A program made the position numbers and the translations under genes. This document shows positions 23,811-30,121 of a stretch of 30,121 nt of DNA, piece by piece. Under the pieces are notes generated by a model, which ran no database searches, was not told where the DNA came from, and worked only from the letters and a program-made list of their open reading frames with translations. Position 1 is the stretch's first letter. Each line of letters starts with the position of its first letter. Origin of the DNA: CAYUYV01 sp964474635 (GTDB lineage Bacteria > Pseudomonadota > Alphaproteobacteria > JAJFIK01); contig CAYYTT010000029.1 of the NCBI GenBank assembly GCA_964474635.1, forward strand, positions 1 to 30,121, read 5' to 3'.

Positions 23811-25418
23811 GTGCATGACACCCTCTTGGGAGACGATCCCAGTCCAAATCCTGTGCACGACCTGACGCAGGACCGTGTGCTGATCGTTGATTTCGGCAGT
23901 CAGGTGACCCAGCTCATCGCGCGCCGGGTGCGCGAAAGCGGCGTGTACTGCGAAATTGTCCCTTTCAACAAGGCCGAGGAAGCCCTGGCCAATGCGGCCG
24001 AGCGGCCCCAGGCGGTGATCCTGTCCGGCGGTCCGGCCAGCGTGACCGGGGCCGACACGCCCCGGGCGCCGCAGAGCCTCTTCAAACTCGGCGTTCCGGT
24101 ACTGGGCATTTGTTACGGCCAGCAGGCCATGTGCGCGCAGCTTGGCGGTAGCGTGGATGTCCACGACCACCAGGAATTCGGCCGCGCCATGCTGTCCATC
24201 ACGCAGGATTGCGCGCTGTTCCACGGCATTTGGCCGGTGGGCAGCACGGAACAAGTGTGGATGAGCCATGGCGACCGGGTGACGGCGTTGCCCGATGGCT
24301 TTCGGGTCGTTGGCGAGAGCGAGGGCGCGCCCTTTGCCGCCATCGCCGATGACGCCCGGCGCTTTTACGGTGTGCAGTTCCACCCCGAAGTCGTGCACAC
24401 GCCCCACGGCGCCCAGCTCCTGCGCAATTTCACCCACCGGGTGGCCGGATGCCGGGGCGATTGGACCATGGAGGCCTTCCGCGCCGGCGCCATTGAGCGG
24501 GTGCGCGCGCAGGTGGGCACGGGGCGCGTCCTGTGCGGATTGTCCGGAGGCGTTGATTCGGCGGTGACGGCGGTCCTGCTCCATGAGGCCGTCGGTGATC
24601 AGCTCACTTGCGTGTTCGTTGACACCGGCATGATGCGCGCGGGCGAGGGCGAGGAGGTGGTGCGCCTTTTCCGGGACAGTTTCAACATCCCGCTGGTTCA
24701 TGTGGAGGCCGGTCCGACATTTCTGGAAAAGCTCAGCGGGGTGAGCGATCCGGAGGCTAAGCGCAAGATCATCGGCGCCACCTTCATCGATGTGTTCGAG
24801 GCTCAGGCCCACAAGGCGGGTGGCGCCGATTTCCTGGCCCAAGGCACGCTTTATCCGGACGTTATCGAAAGCGTGTCATTCACGGGCGGGCCAAGCGTGA
24901 CCATCAAGAGCCACCACAATGTGGGCGGCCTGCCGGAGCGCATGCGCATGGCCCTCGTTGAACCGCTCCGTGAACTGTTCAAGGACGAGGTACGCGCGCT
25001 CGGCCGGGAACTCGGCATGCCCGAGGCCTTTGTGGGCCGTCACCCCTTCCCGGGACCGGGCCTTGCCATCCGCATGCCGGGCGAGATCACGCCGGAGAAG
25101 CTTGAGATTTTGCGCAAAGCCGATGTGATCTTCCTGGAGGAGATCCGCACCGCGGGCCTCTATGATGCCATCTGGCAGGCCTTTGCCGTCTTGCTCCCGG
25201 TCAAGAGCGTCGGCGTAATGGGCGACGGGCGCACCTATGACCATGTCTGCGCTCTGCGCGCCGTAACGGCAACGGACGGCATGACGGCCGAGTCCTACCC
25301 CTTCGACCACACCTTCCTGACCCGGACGGCCTCGCGCATCATCAACGAAGTGCGCGGCATCAACCGCGTCGTCTACGACGTCACCTCAAAACCCCCCGGC
25401 ACAATTGAGTGGGAGTGA
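23811..25418 (+). CDS. guaA: GMP synthase (glutamine-hydrolysing)
   Basis: GuaA amidates XMP to GMP with ATP and glutamine, the last step of guanine nucleotide synthesis. The 535-residue product has the class I amidotransferase domain first, with Cys101 in GICYGQQAM and the His191/Glu193 pair in FHPEVVHT. The ATP-pyrophosphatase domain has the PP-loop LSGGVDSAV at 244-252, and the C-terminal dimerisation domain ends in the canonical KPPGTIEWE. The start is GTG at 23811; a second GTG at 23853 lies closer to the conserved RVLIVDFGSQ and is the alternative. All catalytic residues are present. It is the fifth gene in a + strand run and is followed 10 bases later by the DSD1-family gene. No guanine riboswitch was seen upstream. 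Confidence 0.97.
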   Translation: MHDTLLGDDPSPNPVHDLTQDRVLIVDFGSQVTQLIARRVRESGVYCEIVPFNKAEEALANAAERPQAVILSGGPASVTGADTPRAPQSLFKLGVPVLGICYGQQAMCAQLGGSVDVHDHQEFGRAMLSITQDCALFHGIWPVGSTEQVWMSHGDRVTALPDGFRVVGESEGAPFAAIADDARRFYGVQFHPEVVHTPHGAQLLRNFTHRVAGCRGDWTMEAFRAGAIERVRAQVGTGRVLCGLSGGVDSAVTAVLLHEAVGDQLTCVFVDTGMMRAGEGEEVVRLFRDSFNIPLVHVEAGPTFLEKLSGVSDPEAKRKIIGATFIDVFEAQAHKAGGADFLAQGTLYPDVIESVSFTGGPSVTIKSHHNVGGLPERMRMALVEPLRELFKDEVRALGRELGMPEAFVGRHPFPGPGLAIRMPGEITPEKLEILRKADVIFLEEIRTAGLYDAIWQAFAVLLPVKSVGVMGDGRTYDHVCALRAVTATDGMTAESYPFDHTFLTRTASRIINEVRGINRVVYDVTSKPPGTIEWE

Positions 25419-25428
25419 TGGGGGGGCC

Positions 25429-26571
25429 ATGGGTGGGTCTTCTGTTGAGCGTTTGATGACGCCGTGTTTGCTGCTTGATGGGGGCAAGCTGGAGCGGAAC
25501 ATTGCGCTCATGGCCGGGCGGATGGCCTCGCTCGGGGTGGCACTGCGGCCCCATGTGAAGACCAACAAGTCCGCCGATGTGACGAGGCGCATTGTGGCGG
25601 GCGGGCAGACGCGCGGGCTTTGCGTGTCGACCCTTAAGGAGGCGGAGTATTTCTTCGCCCAAGGCCACCGGGATATTCTCTACGCGGTGGGGATTGCACC
25701 CGGTAAGCTCGATTGGGTCGCGGACTTGCGGGAGCGGGGCTGCGCGCTGACGATCATTCTGGACAGTCTCGACATGGCCCGGCGTGCAGCGGCGCACGGC
25801 GCGGCGCGCGGGATGCGCCATGAGGTGATGATCGAGCTCGATACGGACGGGCACCGGGCCGGTGTGGTGCCGGAGGGCGATCTGCTCCTGGAAATCGGCC
25901 GGGTGCTGACGGGAAAGGGGGCGATGCTCCGGGGTGTGATGACCCATGCGGGCGGCTCCTACGCCTGTACCTCAACGACGGCCATTGGTGCCATGGCCCG
26001 GCAGGAGCGGGACCGCACGGTCCTTGCCGCCGACCGGCTGCGCGGCGCGGGCCTGCCTTGCTCCCATGTCTCGGTGGGGTCCACGCCCACGGCGCTGTTT
26101 GCGGACGATCTGAGCGGCGTGACCGAAGTGCGGGCGGGGGTCTACGCCTTTTTCGATCTGGTGATGGCGGGCCTTGGGGTTTGTGCTCCGGACGACATTG
26201 CCATCAGTGTGCTGTCAAGCGTGATTGGCCACCAGCCGGACAAGGGCATCGCCCTGTGCGATGCGGGCTGGATGGCCCTGTCCCGCGACCGGGGCACGGC
26301 GGCCCAGACGCTCGACTACGGCTACGGTCTCGTGACCGATTTGGCGGGCCGCGCCATCGGCGATTTGATTGTCACGTCCGCCAACCAGGAACACGGCCTC
26401 ATCGCCAGTCGTTCCCATCCGTCCGCGTCGGTTGTCGAGGCCTTGCCGGTGGGCCATCTCGTCCGCATCCTGCCCAACCACGCCTGCGCCACAGCCGCCC
26501 AATATGACCGCTACACTGTCGTTCAGGGCCAGGAGGTTCTGGACGAGTGGCCGCGCATCAACGGGTGGTGA
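25429..26571 (+). CDS. DSD1 family PLP-dependent enzyme (D-serine dehydratase / D-threonine aldolase-like)
   Basis: This 380-residue fold-type III PLP enzyme resembles eukaryotic-type D-serine dehydratase and D-threonine aldolase, which act on D-amino acids with PLP and a metal. The N-terminal barrel begins MTPCLLLDGGKLERNI, and Lys44 in RPHVKTNKS is the PLP lysine. The C-terminal domain carries the metal pair His351 and Cys353 in LPNHACATAAQYDRY. Both catalytic elements are intact. The ATG at 25429 follows G-rich sequence including GGGAG; it starts 10 bases after the guaA stop and is probably co-transcribed with it. The exact substrate (D-serine, D-threonine or another beta-hydroxy D-amino acid) cannot be read from the sequence. 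Confidence 0.9.
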   Translation: MGGSSVERLMTPCLLLDGGKLERNIALMAGRMASLGVALRPHVKTNKSADVTRRIVAGGQTRGLCVSTLKEAEYFFAQGHRDILYAVGIAPGKLDWVADLRERGCALTIILDSLDMARRAAAHGAARGMRHEVMIELDTDGHRAGVVPEGDLLLEIGRVLTGKGAMLRGVMTHAGGSYACTSTTAIGAMARQERDRTVLAADRLRGAGLPCSHVSVGSTPTALFADDLSGVTEVRAGVYAFFDLVMAGLGVCAPDDIAISVLSSVIGHQPDKGIALCDAGWMALSRDRGTAAQTLDYGYGLVTDLAGRAIGDLIVTSANQEHGLIASRSHPSASVVEALPVGHLVRILPNHACATAAQYDRYTVVQGQEVLDEWPRINGW

Positions 26572-26656
26572 GGGGTGTGAATTTGGTCATGACAAGCTAA
26601 GTTTCGGTGGACTAAAGTTCGCGTACGCGTTCAACCGAGATAACGTGGGTGAGGGG

Positions 26657-27835
26657 ATGGCGCAGATTTTTTTCAGCTACGCCAAGAAGGACAGTGATCG
26701 GGTTCGGCCGATCATTGATGCGTTGATTGCGCAGGGCTTTTCGGTCTGGTGGGATAATGACCTGTTGGCCGGGGACCGTTGGACTAAGACCATCGAGCGC
26801 GAGTTGAAGGCGTGTGACTGCGTCGTTGTGGCGTGGTCTGAGGCATCCGTGCAGTCCGAGTGGGTGGAGCTTGAGGCCTATCACGGCAAGCAACGCAGAA
26901 TTCTGTGTCCGTTCTTTCTCGATCCCGTTACGCCGCCATTTCAGTTCACGTTGGATCAGGCGGAAAACCTCGTGGGCTGGTCGGGCGATGTGTCCGTGGA
27001 GCCGTGGCGTAAACTGCTGGCGGCTATCGGTGCGAAGGCGCGAGTACCGGCCGGGCCGGGTGTTGCAAGTGAAGGGCCGGTTTCGGAGGAAAAGCGGGCG
27101 GCCGCGTCCCTATGGAAAACCAATGATTTTGAAGTGTTTCGGGATGGGCCTCATTTTCCTGAGATGGTGGCCTTGCCAGGCGGAACGTTCCTGATGGGGT
27201 CTCCAGACGACGAAGACGGGCGGTATGATAATGAGGGACCGCAGCACGAGGTTACGATCTCCCCTTTTGCCATCGGTCGCTATCCGGTGACGTTCGACGA
27301 GTATGGCGCGTTCTGTGGCGCGACGGGGCGGGCTCAGCCGCCAGACGAAGGATGGGGACGGGCGCGTCGGCCGGTTATCAATGTCGACTGGCACGATGCC
27401 CTCGCCTTTTGTCACTGGCTGAGCGGGGTAACAGGCAGTTCCTATCGGTTGCCCACCGAAGCCGAGTGGGAATATGCCTGTCGCGCCGGGACTGTCGGTG
27501 CAACCTATGCGCAAAATGGGCTTGGGCACGATGATATCGCGTGGTGGGCGAGAAATAGCGGTGGGCGAACGCAAACCGTGGGCGGCAAACAGCCGAATGG
27601 CTGGGGACTACATGACACCCTGGGCAATGTCTGGGAGTGGTGTGCGGATGGTTTGCGTACATACGATCAAACACCAATGGTAGACCCGGTCGGCCGTCAA
27701 GGCCCCAGACGCGCGGTCCGCGGCGGCTCCTGGTACGACAGTGCCAGGGGCGTCCGGGCGGCGCGCCGCTACGCGTTCGCGCCTGGCCGCCGGAACAACA
27801 ATCTGGGTTTCCGGTGTGCCCGAGGTCGGCCTTGA
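26657..27835 (+). CDS. TIR domain fused to FGE-sulfatase/C-type-lectin-like domain
   Basis: This 392-residue protein joins two domains. Residues 1-130 are a TIR domain (AQIFFSYAKKDSDRV, VWWDNDLLAGDRW, SEWVELEAYHG); Glu73 matches the NADase glutamate of active bacterial TIRs. Residues 165-392 are an SUMF1/FGE-type fold: MVALPGGTFLMGSPDDE, RYPVTFDEY, YRLPTEAEWEYACRAGT, GLHDTLGNVWEWC, VRGGSWYDS and LGFRCAR. The two catalytic cysteines of true formylglycine-generating enzyme (human C336, C341) are Asp and Gly here, so it should not oxidise sulfatases and is better read as a ligand-binding lectin-like fold. GAGGGG abuts the ATG. The end resembles retroelement-diversified proteins. A sensor-effector in defence or signalling is plausible, but this is inference. 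Confidence 0.88.
   Translation: MAQIFFSYAKKDSDRVRPIIDALIAQGFSVWWDNDLLAGDRWTKTIERELKACDCVVVAWSEASVQSEWVELEAYHGKQRRILCPFFLDPVTPPFQFTLDQAENLVGWSGDVSVEPWRKLLAAIGAKARVPAGPGVASEGPVSEEKRAAASLWKTNDFEVFRDGPHFPEMVALPGGTFLMGSPDDEDGRYDNEGPQHEVTISPFAIGRYPVTFDEYGAFCGATGRAQPPDEGWGRARRPVINVDWHDALAFCHWLSGVTGSSYRLPTEAEWEYACRAGTVGATYAQNGLGHDDIAWWARNSGGRTQTVGGKQPNGWGLHDTLGNVWEWCADGLRTYDQTPMVDPVGRQGPRRAVRGGSWYDSARGVRAARRYAFAPGRRNNNLGFRCARGRP
27716..27820 (+). other. Candidate DGR-type variable region at the 3' end of the TIR-FGE gene
   Basis: This stretch encodes GGSWYDSARG through RRNNNLGFRCA, the C-type-lectin ligand loop that diversity-generating retroelements mutate in other proteins of this fold. Codons at the expected variable positions (TAC, GAC, AGT, GGC, CGC, TAC, TTC, GGC, CGC) all end in C or T, as expected if they derive from AAC/AAT template codons; three unmutated-looking AAC/AAT codons remain at 27794-27802. 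No template repeat or reverse transcriptase is in this window. Confidence 0.35.
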
Positions 27836-28135
27836 TCGGCAGGCAGGGAGCGGCGCGGTCAGGGCGGGGACGCGCAGGCGGAGCCGGAGCGGCCCGGGTC
27901 TGCCGTCGGCGCGGGTGGCCGGGCACGGACGGGCTTTGCGCGTTCGGACGCTGTATTTCGGATGGTTTCTTGATCTCGATACGGATCTAATGTGGTCGCT
28001 GGCGGTTGTGGTTTTGGCCCCTGGGCTGCTTCGTCGCGTTGCTCCTCGCAGTGACGGGGGCAGTGACGGGGTTTGCTGGTGGCTTTTTGGGCTTGACGGA
28101 CGGTGCTTCGGGCCCGGGCACGCTCTTGCGGGACC
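27836..28135. other. Intergenic region after the TIR-FGE gene
   Basis: No gene is supported in these 300 bases. The first 100 are very GC-rich and without a clear long hairpin. The second half contains a half copy of a dispersed palindromic repeat (28021-28056) followed by a duplicated GCAGTGACGGGG. The region separates the + strand TIR-FGE gene from the convergent VOC gene. Confidence 0.5.
28021..28056. repeat. Half copy of an alphaproteobacterial dispersed palindromic repeat
   Basis: CTGGGCTGCTTCGTCGCG followed by TTGCTCCTCGCAGTGACG closely resembles, from memory, one arm of a palindromic intergenic repeat found in many copies in alphaproteobacteria (CTGGATTGCTTCGTCGC, then CTCCTCGCAATGACG). 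The other arm is missing here. GCAGTGACGGGG is duplicated at its end. Confidence 0.5.
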
Positions 28136-28606
28136 TTAACGGGCCGGCGCGGCGGCGGCCTCCAGGGCGGCAACGTCGATCCTTGTCATGCCCATAAGGG
28201 CCGCCTGAACGCGGGGGCCGGCCTCTCCGCCGGTATTCATGAGGCGGGGCAGGGCCTTGGGCACGATCTGCCAGTGGACGCCGAAGCGGTCTTTCAACCA
28301 GCCGCATCGGCCCTCCTCGCCGCCGCCCTCGAGCATGGCCGCCCACAGATGGTCCGTTTCCGCTTGATCTTCCGTGAGGACCGAGATGGAAAAACTGTGG
28401 TTAAGTTGAAAATCCGGATTTCCATTCATGGCCATGACCGGCGTTCCCGCGACGGTGAACTCCACGATGAGGGGAGGACCATCCGGCCGGGGGCGGACGA
28501 TGGAGTCGATGCGGCTGCTCGGCACGCGTTCGACATAGAAGGTGGCTGCGTCCTCGGCCTGGTCAGCCATGGACAGGCAGGCGCGGGCTTTTGCTTTGAA
28601 TTCCAT
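28136..28606 (-). CDS. VOC superfamily protein (PhnB / 3-demethylubiquinone methyltransferase-like fold)
   Basis: This 156-residue protein has the PF06983-type vicinal oxygen chelate fold, two beta-alpha-beta-beta-beta modules. It shows the typical ATFYVERVPSSRI opening, VEFTVAGTPVMAMNGNPDF, FSISVLTEDQAETDHLWAAM, and CGWLKDRFGVHWQIVPKALP. Despite the family name, members are not methyltransferases; their substrates are mostly unknown. The ATG at 28606 has AAGGAA 9 bases upstream and begins the conserved part; an upstream in-frame ATG at 28672 would add a proline-rich leader without support. It is the last gene in the tetR-DUF1428-VOC series, 86 bases after the DUF1428 gene, so it is likely controlled by the TetR regulator. 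Confidence 0.87.
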   Translation of the reverse strand: MEFKAKARACLSMADQAEDAATFYVERVPSSRIDSIVRPRPDGPPLIVEFTVAGTPVMAMNGNPDFQLNHSFSISVLTEDQAETDHLWAAMLEGGGEEGRCGWLKDRFGVHWQIVPKALPRLMNTGGEAGPRVQAALMGMTRIDVAALEAAAAPAR

Positions 28607-28692
28607 GAGATGTGTTCCTTGGGGGGTGTGTTCCTTGGGTCGGACGGGCGTGGGCGCCGGGGGCGCTCCCACGCCCGTCAGGGTAGGACCCT

Positions 28693-29046
28693 TCAGCTTT
28701 GCAGCATCATATCGAAGCCGCCGAAGATCATCCGCTTGCCATCGAAGGGCATGGGCAGGGCGCCCTCATCCATGCGCGGATCGACCATGACCTTGGCCAT
28801 GCCGGCATCGCGCGCCGCCTTGTCCGGCCACAGGATCCAGGAGAGGACGATGGTCTCATCCTCCTTGGCCTGAACGGCGCGGTGGAAATCCGTCAGGGTG
28901 CCCTTGGGCACGTCATCGCCCCAGCATTCGCTGATGGAAAGGGCGCCGTGGTCCTTGAAGATCTTGGCCGCTTCTTGCGCATGGGCACGGTAAGCGTCCT
29001 TGTTCTTGGTGGGAACGGCAATCACGCATCCGTCGACATAGGTCAT
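28693..29046 (-). CDS. DUF1428 family protein (YbaA-like)
   Basis: This 117-residue protein matches the DUF1428 family, which has a dimeric alpha-beta barrel-like fold and no known activity. Family landmarks are the MTYVDGCVIAVPTKNKDAY opening, HGALSISECWGDDVP, ETIVLSWILWPDKAARD and the near-terminal MPFDGKRMIFGGFDMML. It is full length. The ATG at 29046 has GGAGA 8 bases upstream. It lies between the TetR gene and the VOC gene on the same strand. DUF1428 and VOC genes under a TetR regulator recur together, which points to a small stress- or xenobiotic-responsive operon; that is inference from context. Confidence 0.92.
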   Translation of the reverse strand: MTYVDGCVIAVPTKNKDAYRAHAQEAAKIFKDHGALSISECWGDDVPKGTLTDFHRAVQAKEDETIVLSWILWPDKAARDAGMAKVMVDPRMDEGALPMPFDGKRMIFGGFDMMLQS

Positions 29047-29140
29047 GGGGTCGTCTCCGTTTTAGGGGGGGCATGGCGGTATGGAGAACCGTCACATGGA
29101 TCTTCTTCCAAGCGCGCTGGGGGCGGCGCCGGTTTGGAAG

Positions 29141-29851
29141 TCAGGACGCCGTAGGGCCGCGCGAGGCGCCGTCATGGTTCGTGTCAGGACGAGGTCGTGG
29201 GGCTCGGGCGTCATGATGCTTGCCTTCGGCTGAGGGGGCGCTGAACAGGCCCATGATGTAGCGTTTCAGGTGATCGACACTTTCGAGGGCAAGGTCGCGG
29301 TCGCCGCTCGCCTTGGCCAGGATGAAGGCGCCCTGGAGGACGGCCTGGGTGTGGCGCGCCAGGCTTTGCGCGCTCCAGTCAGGGCGCATGTTCCGTGCCG
29401 CGATGGCCGCTTCGATGTCCGGCACCAGGGTGTCGGCGTGGCCAAAAATGCTCGCCGCGCAGGCTTCCCGGATCTCCGGATGGGTTTCGTGGACCTCCTG
29501 GGCAAGGGTGCCCACAAGGCAGGTCCATTCGGCAATCGTGCCGTCAATCAGGGTGCGGCGGAACTCCACATAGGCGAGGATCCGGTCCAGTGGATCGTCA
29601 TGGTCATGGTACGGCGCACCGGCGAAAAGGGTGTTCGTCGTCTCCGCCCAGTAGGCCGCCGCCGCCACGCCGAGGGCATCCTTGCTCTCGAAATGGTGGA
29701 AAAAGGCGCCCTTGGTCACGCCGGCCGTCTTGCACAGATCATCCACGCGTGTGGCGCAAAAGCCCTGGGCTCTGATGACATCGCGGGCGGCCTCCAACAA
29801 TCGGGTGCGGGCTTCGCCCCGCTCGGGGTCCTGTTTGGTTCGTCTTGGCAT
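29141..29851 (-). CDS. TetR/AcrR family transcriptional regulator
   Basis: This 236-residue repressor has the TetR helix-turn-helix at about residues 17-62: TRLLEAARDVIRAQGF, TRVDDLCKTAGVTKGAFFHH, FESKDALG. A helical ligand-binding and dimerisation domain follows (about 70-205), and a low-complexity charged tail ends the protein. The ATG at 29851 begins the usual MPRRTKQDP; the open frame extends upstream to 29992 but crosses the promoter and operator. No ribosome binding site precedes this ATG, and the promoter placement predicts transcription starting at or next to it, so the mRNA may be leaderless. It is first in the operon with the DUF1428 and VOC genes and is expected to repress itself. 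The inducer is unknown. Confidence 0.92.
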   Translation of the reverse strand: MPRRTKQDPERGEARTRLLEAARDVIRAQGFCATRVDDLCKTAGVTKGAFFHHFESKDALGVAAAAYWAETTNTLFAGAPYHDHDDPLDRILAYVEFRRTLIDGTIAEWTCLVGTLAQEVHETHPEIREACAASIFGHADTLVPDIEAAIAARNMRPDWSAQSLARHTQAVLQGAFILAKASGDRDLALESVDHLKRYIMGLFSAPSAEGKHHDARAPRPRPDTNHDGASRGPTAS

Positions 29852-29857
29852 GGAAAA

Positions 29858-29887
29858 TGAATACCAACCGGTTGGTATGTTCGTCAA
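29858..29887 (-). promoter_or_regulatory. Promoter of the TetR operon
   Basis: On the minus strand TTGACG (29887-29882) and TATTCA (29863-29858) are separated by 18 bases. The -35 box differs from consensus at one position; the -10 box is poor. The predicted start is about 29851, on the TetR start codon. Confidence 0.55.
29861..29878. promoter_or_regulatory. TetR operator, perfect 18-bp palindrome
   Basis: ATACCAACCGGTTGGTAT is a perfect palindrome 10 bases upstream of the TetR start codon and fills the spacer between the -35 and -10 elements. Binding there would block RNA polymerase, as in classic TetR autorepression. The CCAACCGGTTGG core resembles operators of other TetR/AcrR proteins. 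Confidence 0.8.
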
Positions 29888-29995
29888 CACGAAAAAAGTG
29901 CCGTTCCTTGAAGGGACATCGAAAAAGCTCACGGCTCGTGGGATGGCCAGTTGACGCTCGTTCAGCGGCACATTCAGAAGATTCAGTGTCATGCC

Positions 29996-30088
29996 GTCAT
30001 GGCGCGCAAAGCGAAGCCATCCAGGGCAACGAAATCCGAAGCCAGTGGCCCTGGATGGCCGCGCCGCCTAACAGCGGCTCGCGATGAC
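29996..30088. repeat. Dispersed palindromic repeat, complete copy
   Basis: A long imperfect palindrome with outer ends GTCAT / ATGAC (29996-30000 with 30084-30088) and a perfect inner 12-bp stem GCCATCCAGGGC / GCCCTGGATGGC (30016-30027 with 30048-30059). The left arm includes GGCGCGCAAAGCGAAGCCAT. It has the layout of the palindromic intergenic repeats of alphaproteobacteria and lies upstream of the TetR operon. No gene is seen from 29888 to the window end. Confidence 0.65.
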
Positions 30089-30121
30089 AAGCTGCACCAT
30101 CTGAATGACTCAATGCGCTAG

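Noticed and set aside
27177..27835. An active formylglycine-generating enzyme (sulfatase maturation)
   Set aside because: The two catalytic cysteine positions are Asp and Gly, and no sulfatase gene is in the window.
27836..28135. A DGR template repeat or accessory gene directly after the TIR-FGE gene
   Set aside because: No A-rich copy of the candidate variable region and no reverse transcriptase frame could be found here or elsewhere in the window.

Overview
The window looks like chromosomal DNA of a GC-rich alphaproteobacterium, probably near Rhodospirillales. The evidence is the high-GC codon use, the ppx-rlmE and rsmB-guaA housekeeping pairings, an XRE regulator of a type common in that group, a textbook CtrA box, and dispersed palindromes of an alphaproteobacterial kind. 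No rRNA or tRNA gene, insertion sequence or phage gene was seen. The genus cannot be named from this sequence.

Region 1 (1-4775) is a compact type II-C CRISPR-Cas locus with visibly lower GC than the rest. The left edge cuts into the repeat array: two complete 36-bp repeats, one complete 30-bp spacer and part of another, followed by a strong + strand terminator. The cas genes run on the minus strand as cas9-cas1-cas2 and converge on the array. A tracrRNA gene with an almost full-length anti-repeat and three hairpins lies divergently upstream of cas9. All Cas9 and Cas1 catalytic residues are present, so the system looks intact.

Region 2 (4934-17578) is an accessory and metabolic block. It holds a nitroreductase, a LOG-family nucleotide phosphoribohydrolase, a membrane-anchored LysM protein, an Atm1-type ABC exporter, an exported S41 peptidase, an AtoE-type short-chain fatty acid transporter, and an RND efflux pair (adaptor then permease, minus strand) without its outer-membrane channel.

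Region 3 (17579-19577) is regulatory. It holds a 20-bp tandem repeat, a soluble protein that is only a chemoreceptor signalling tip, a perfect CtrA site upstream of it, an XRE regulator, and a 542-bp partly AT-rich intergenic region.

Region 4 (19578-26571) is housekeeping, all on the + strand: Ppx/GppA phosphatase, RlmE, an RsmB-type methyltransferase, a TPR lipoprotein-like or exported protein, GMP synthase and a DSD1-family PLP enzyme.

Region 5 (26657-30121) is accessory. It starts with a TIR-FGE/C-type-lectin fusion whose C-terminus resembles the variable region of a diversity-generating retroelement target, although no reverse transcriptase or template repeat is in the window. It ends with a TetR-DUF1428-VOC operon whose operator sits exactly between the promoter elements. 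Dispersed palindromic repeats flank this region.
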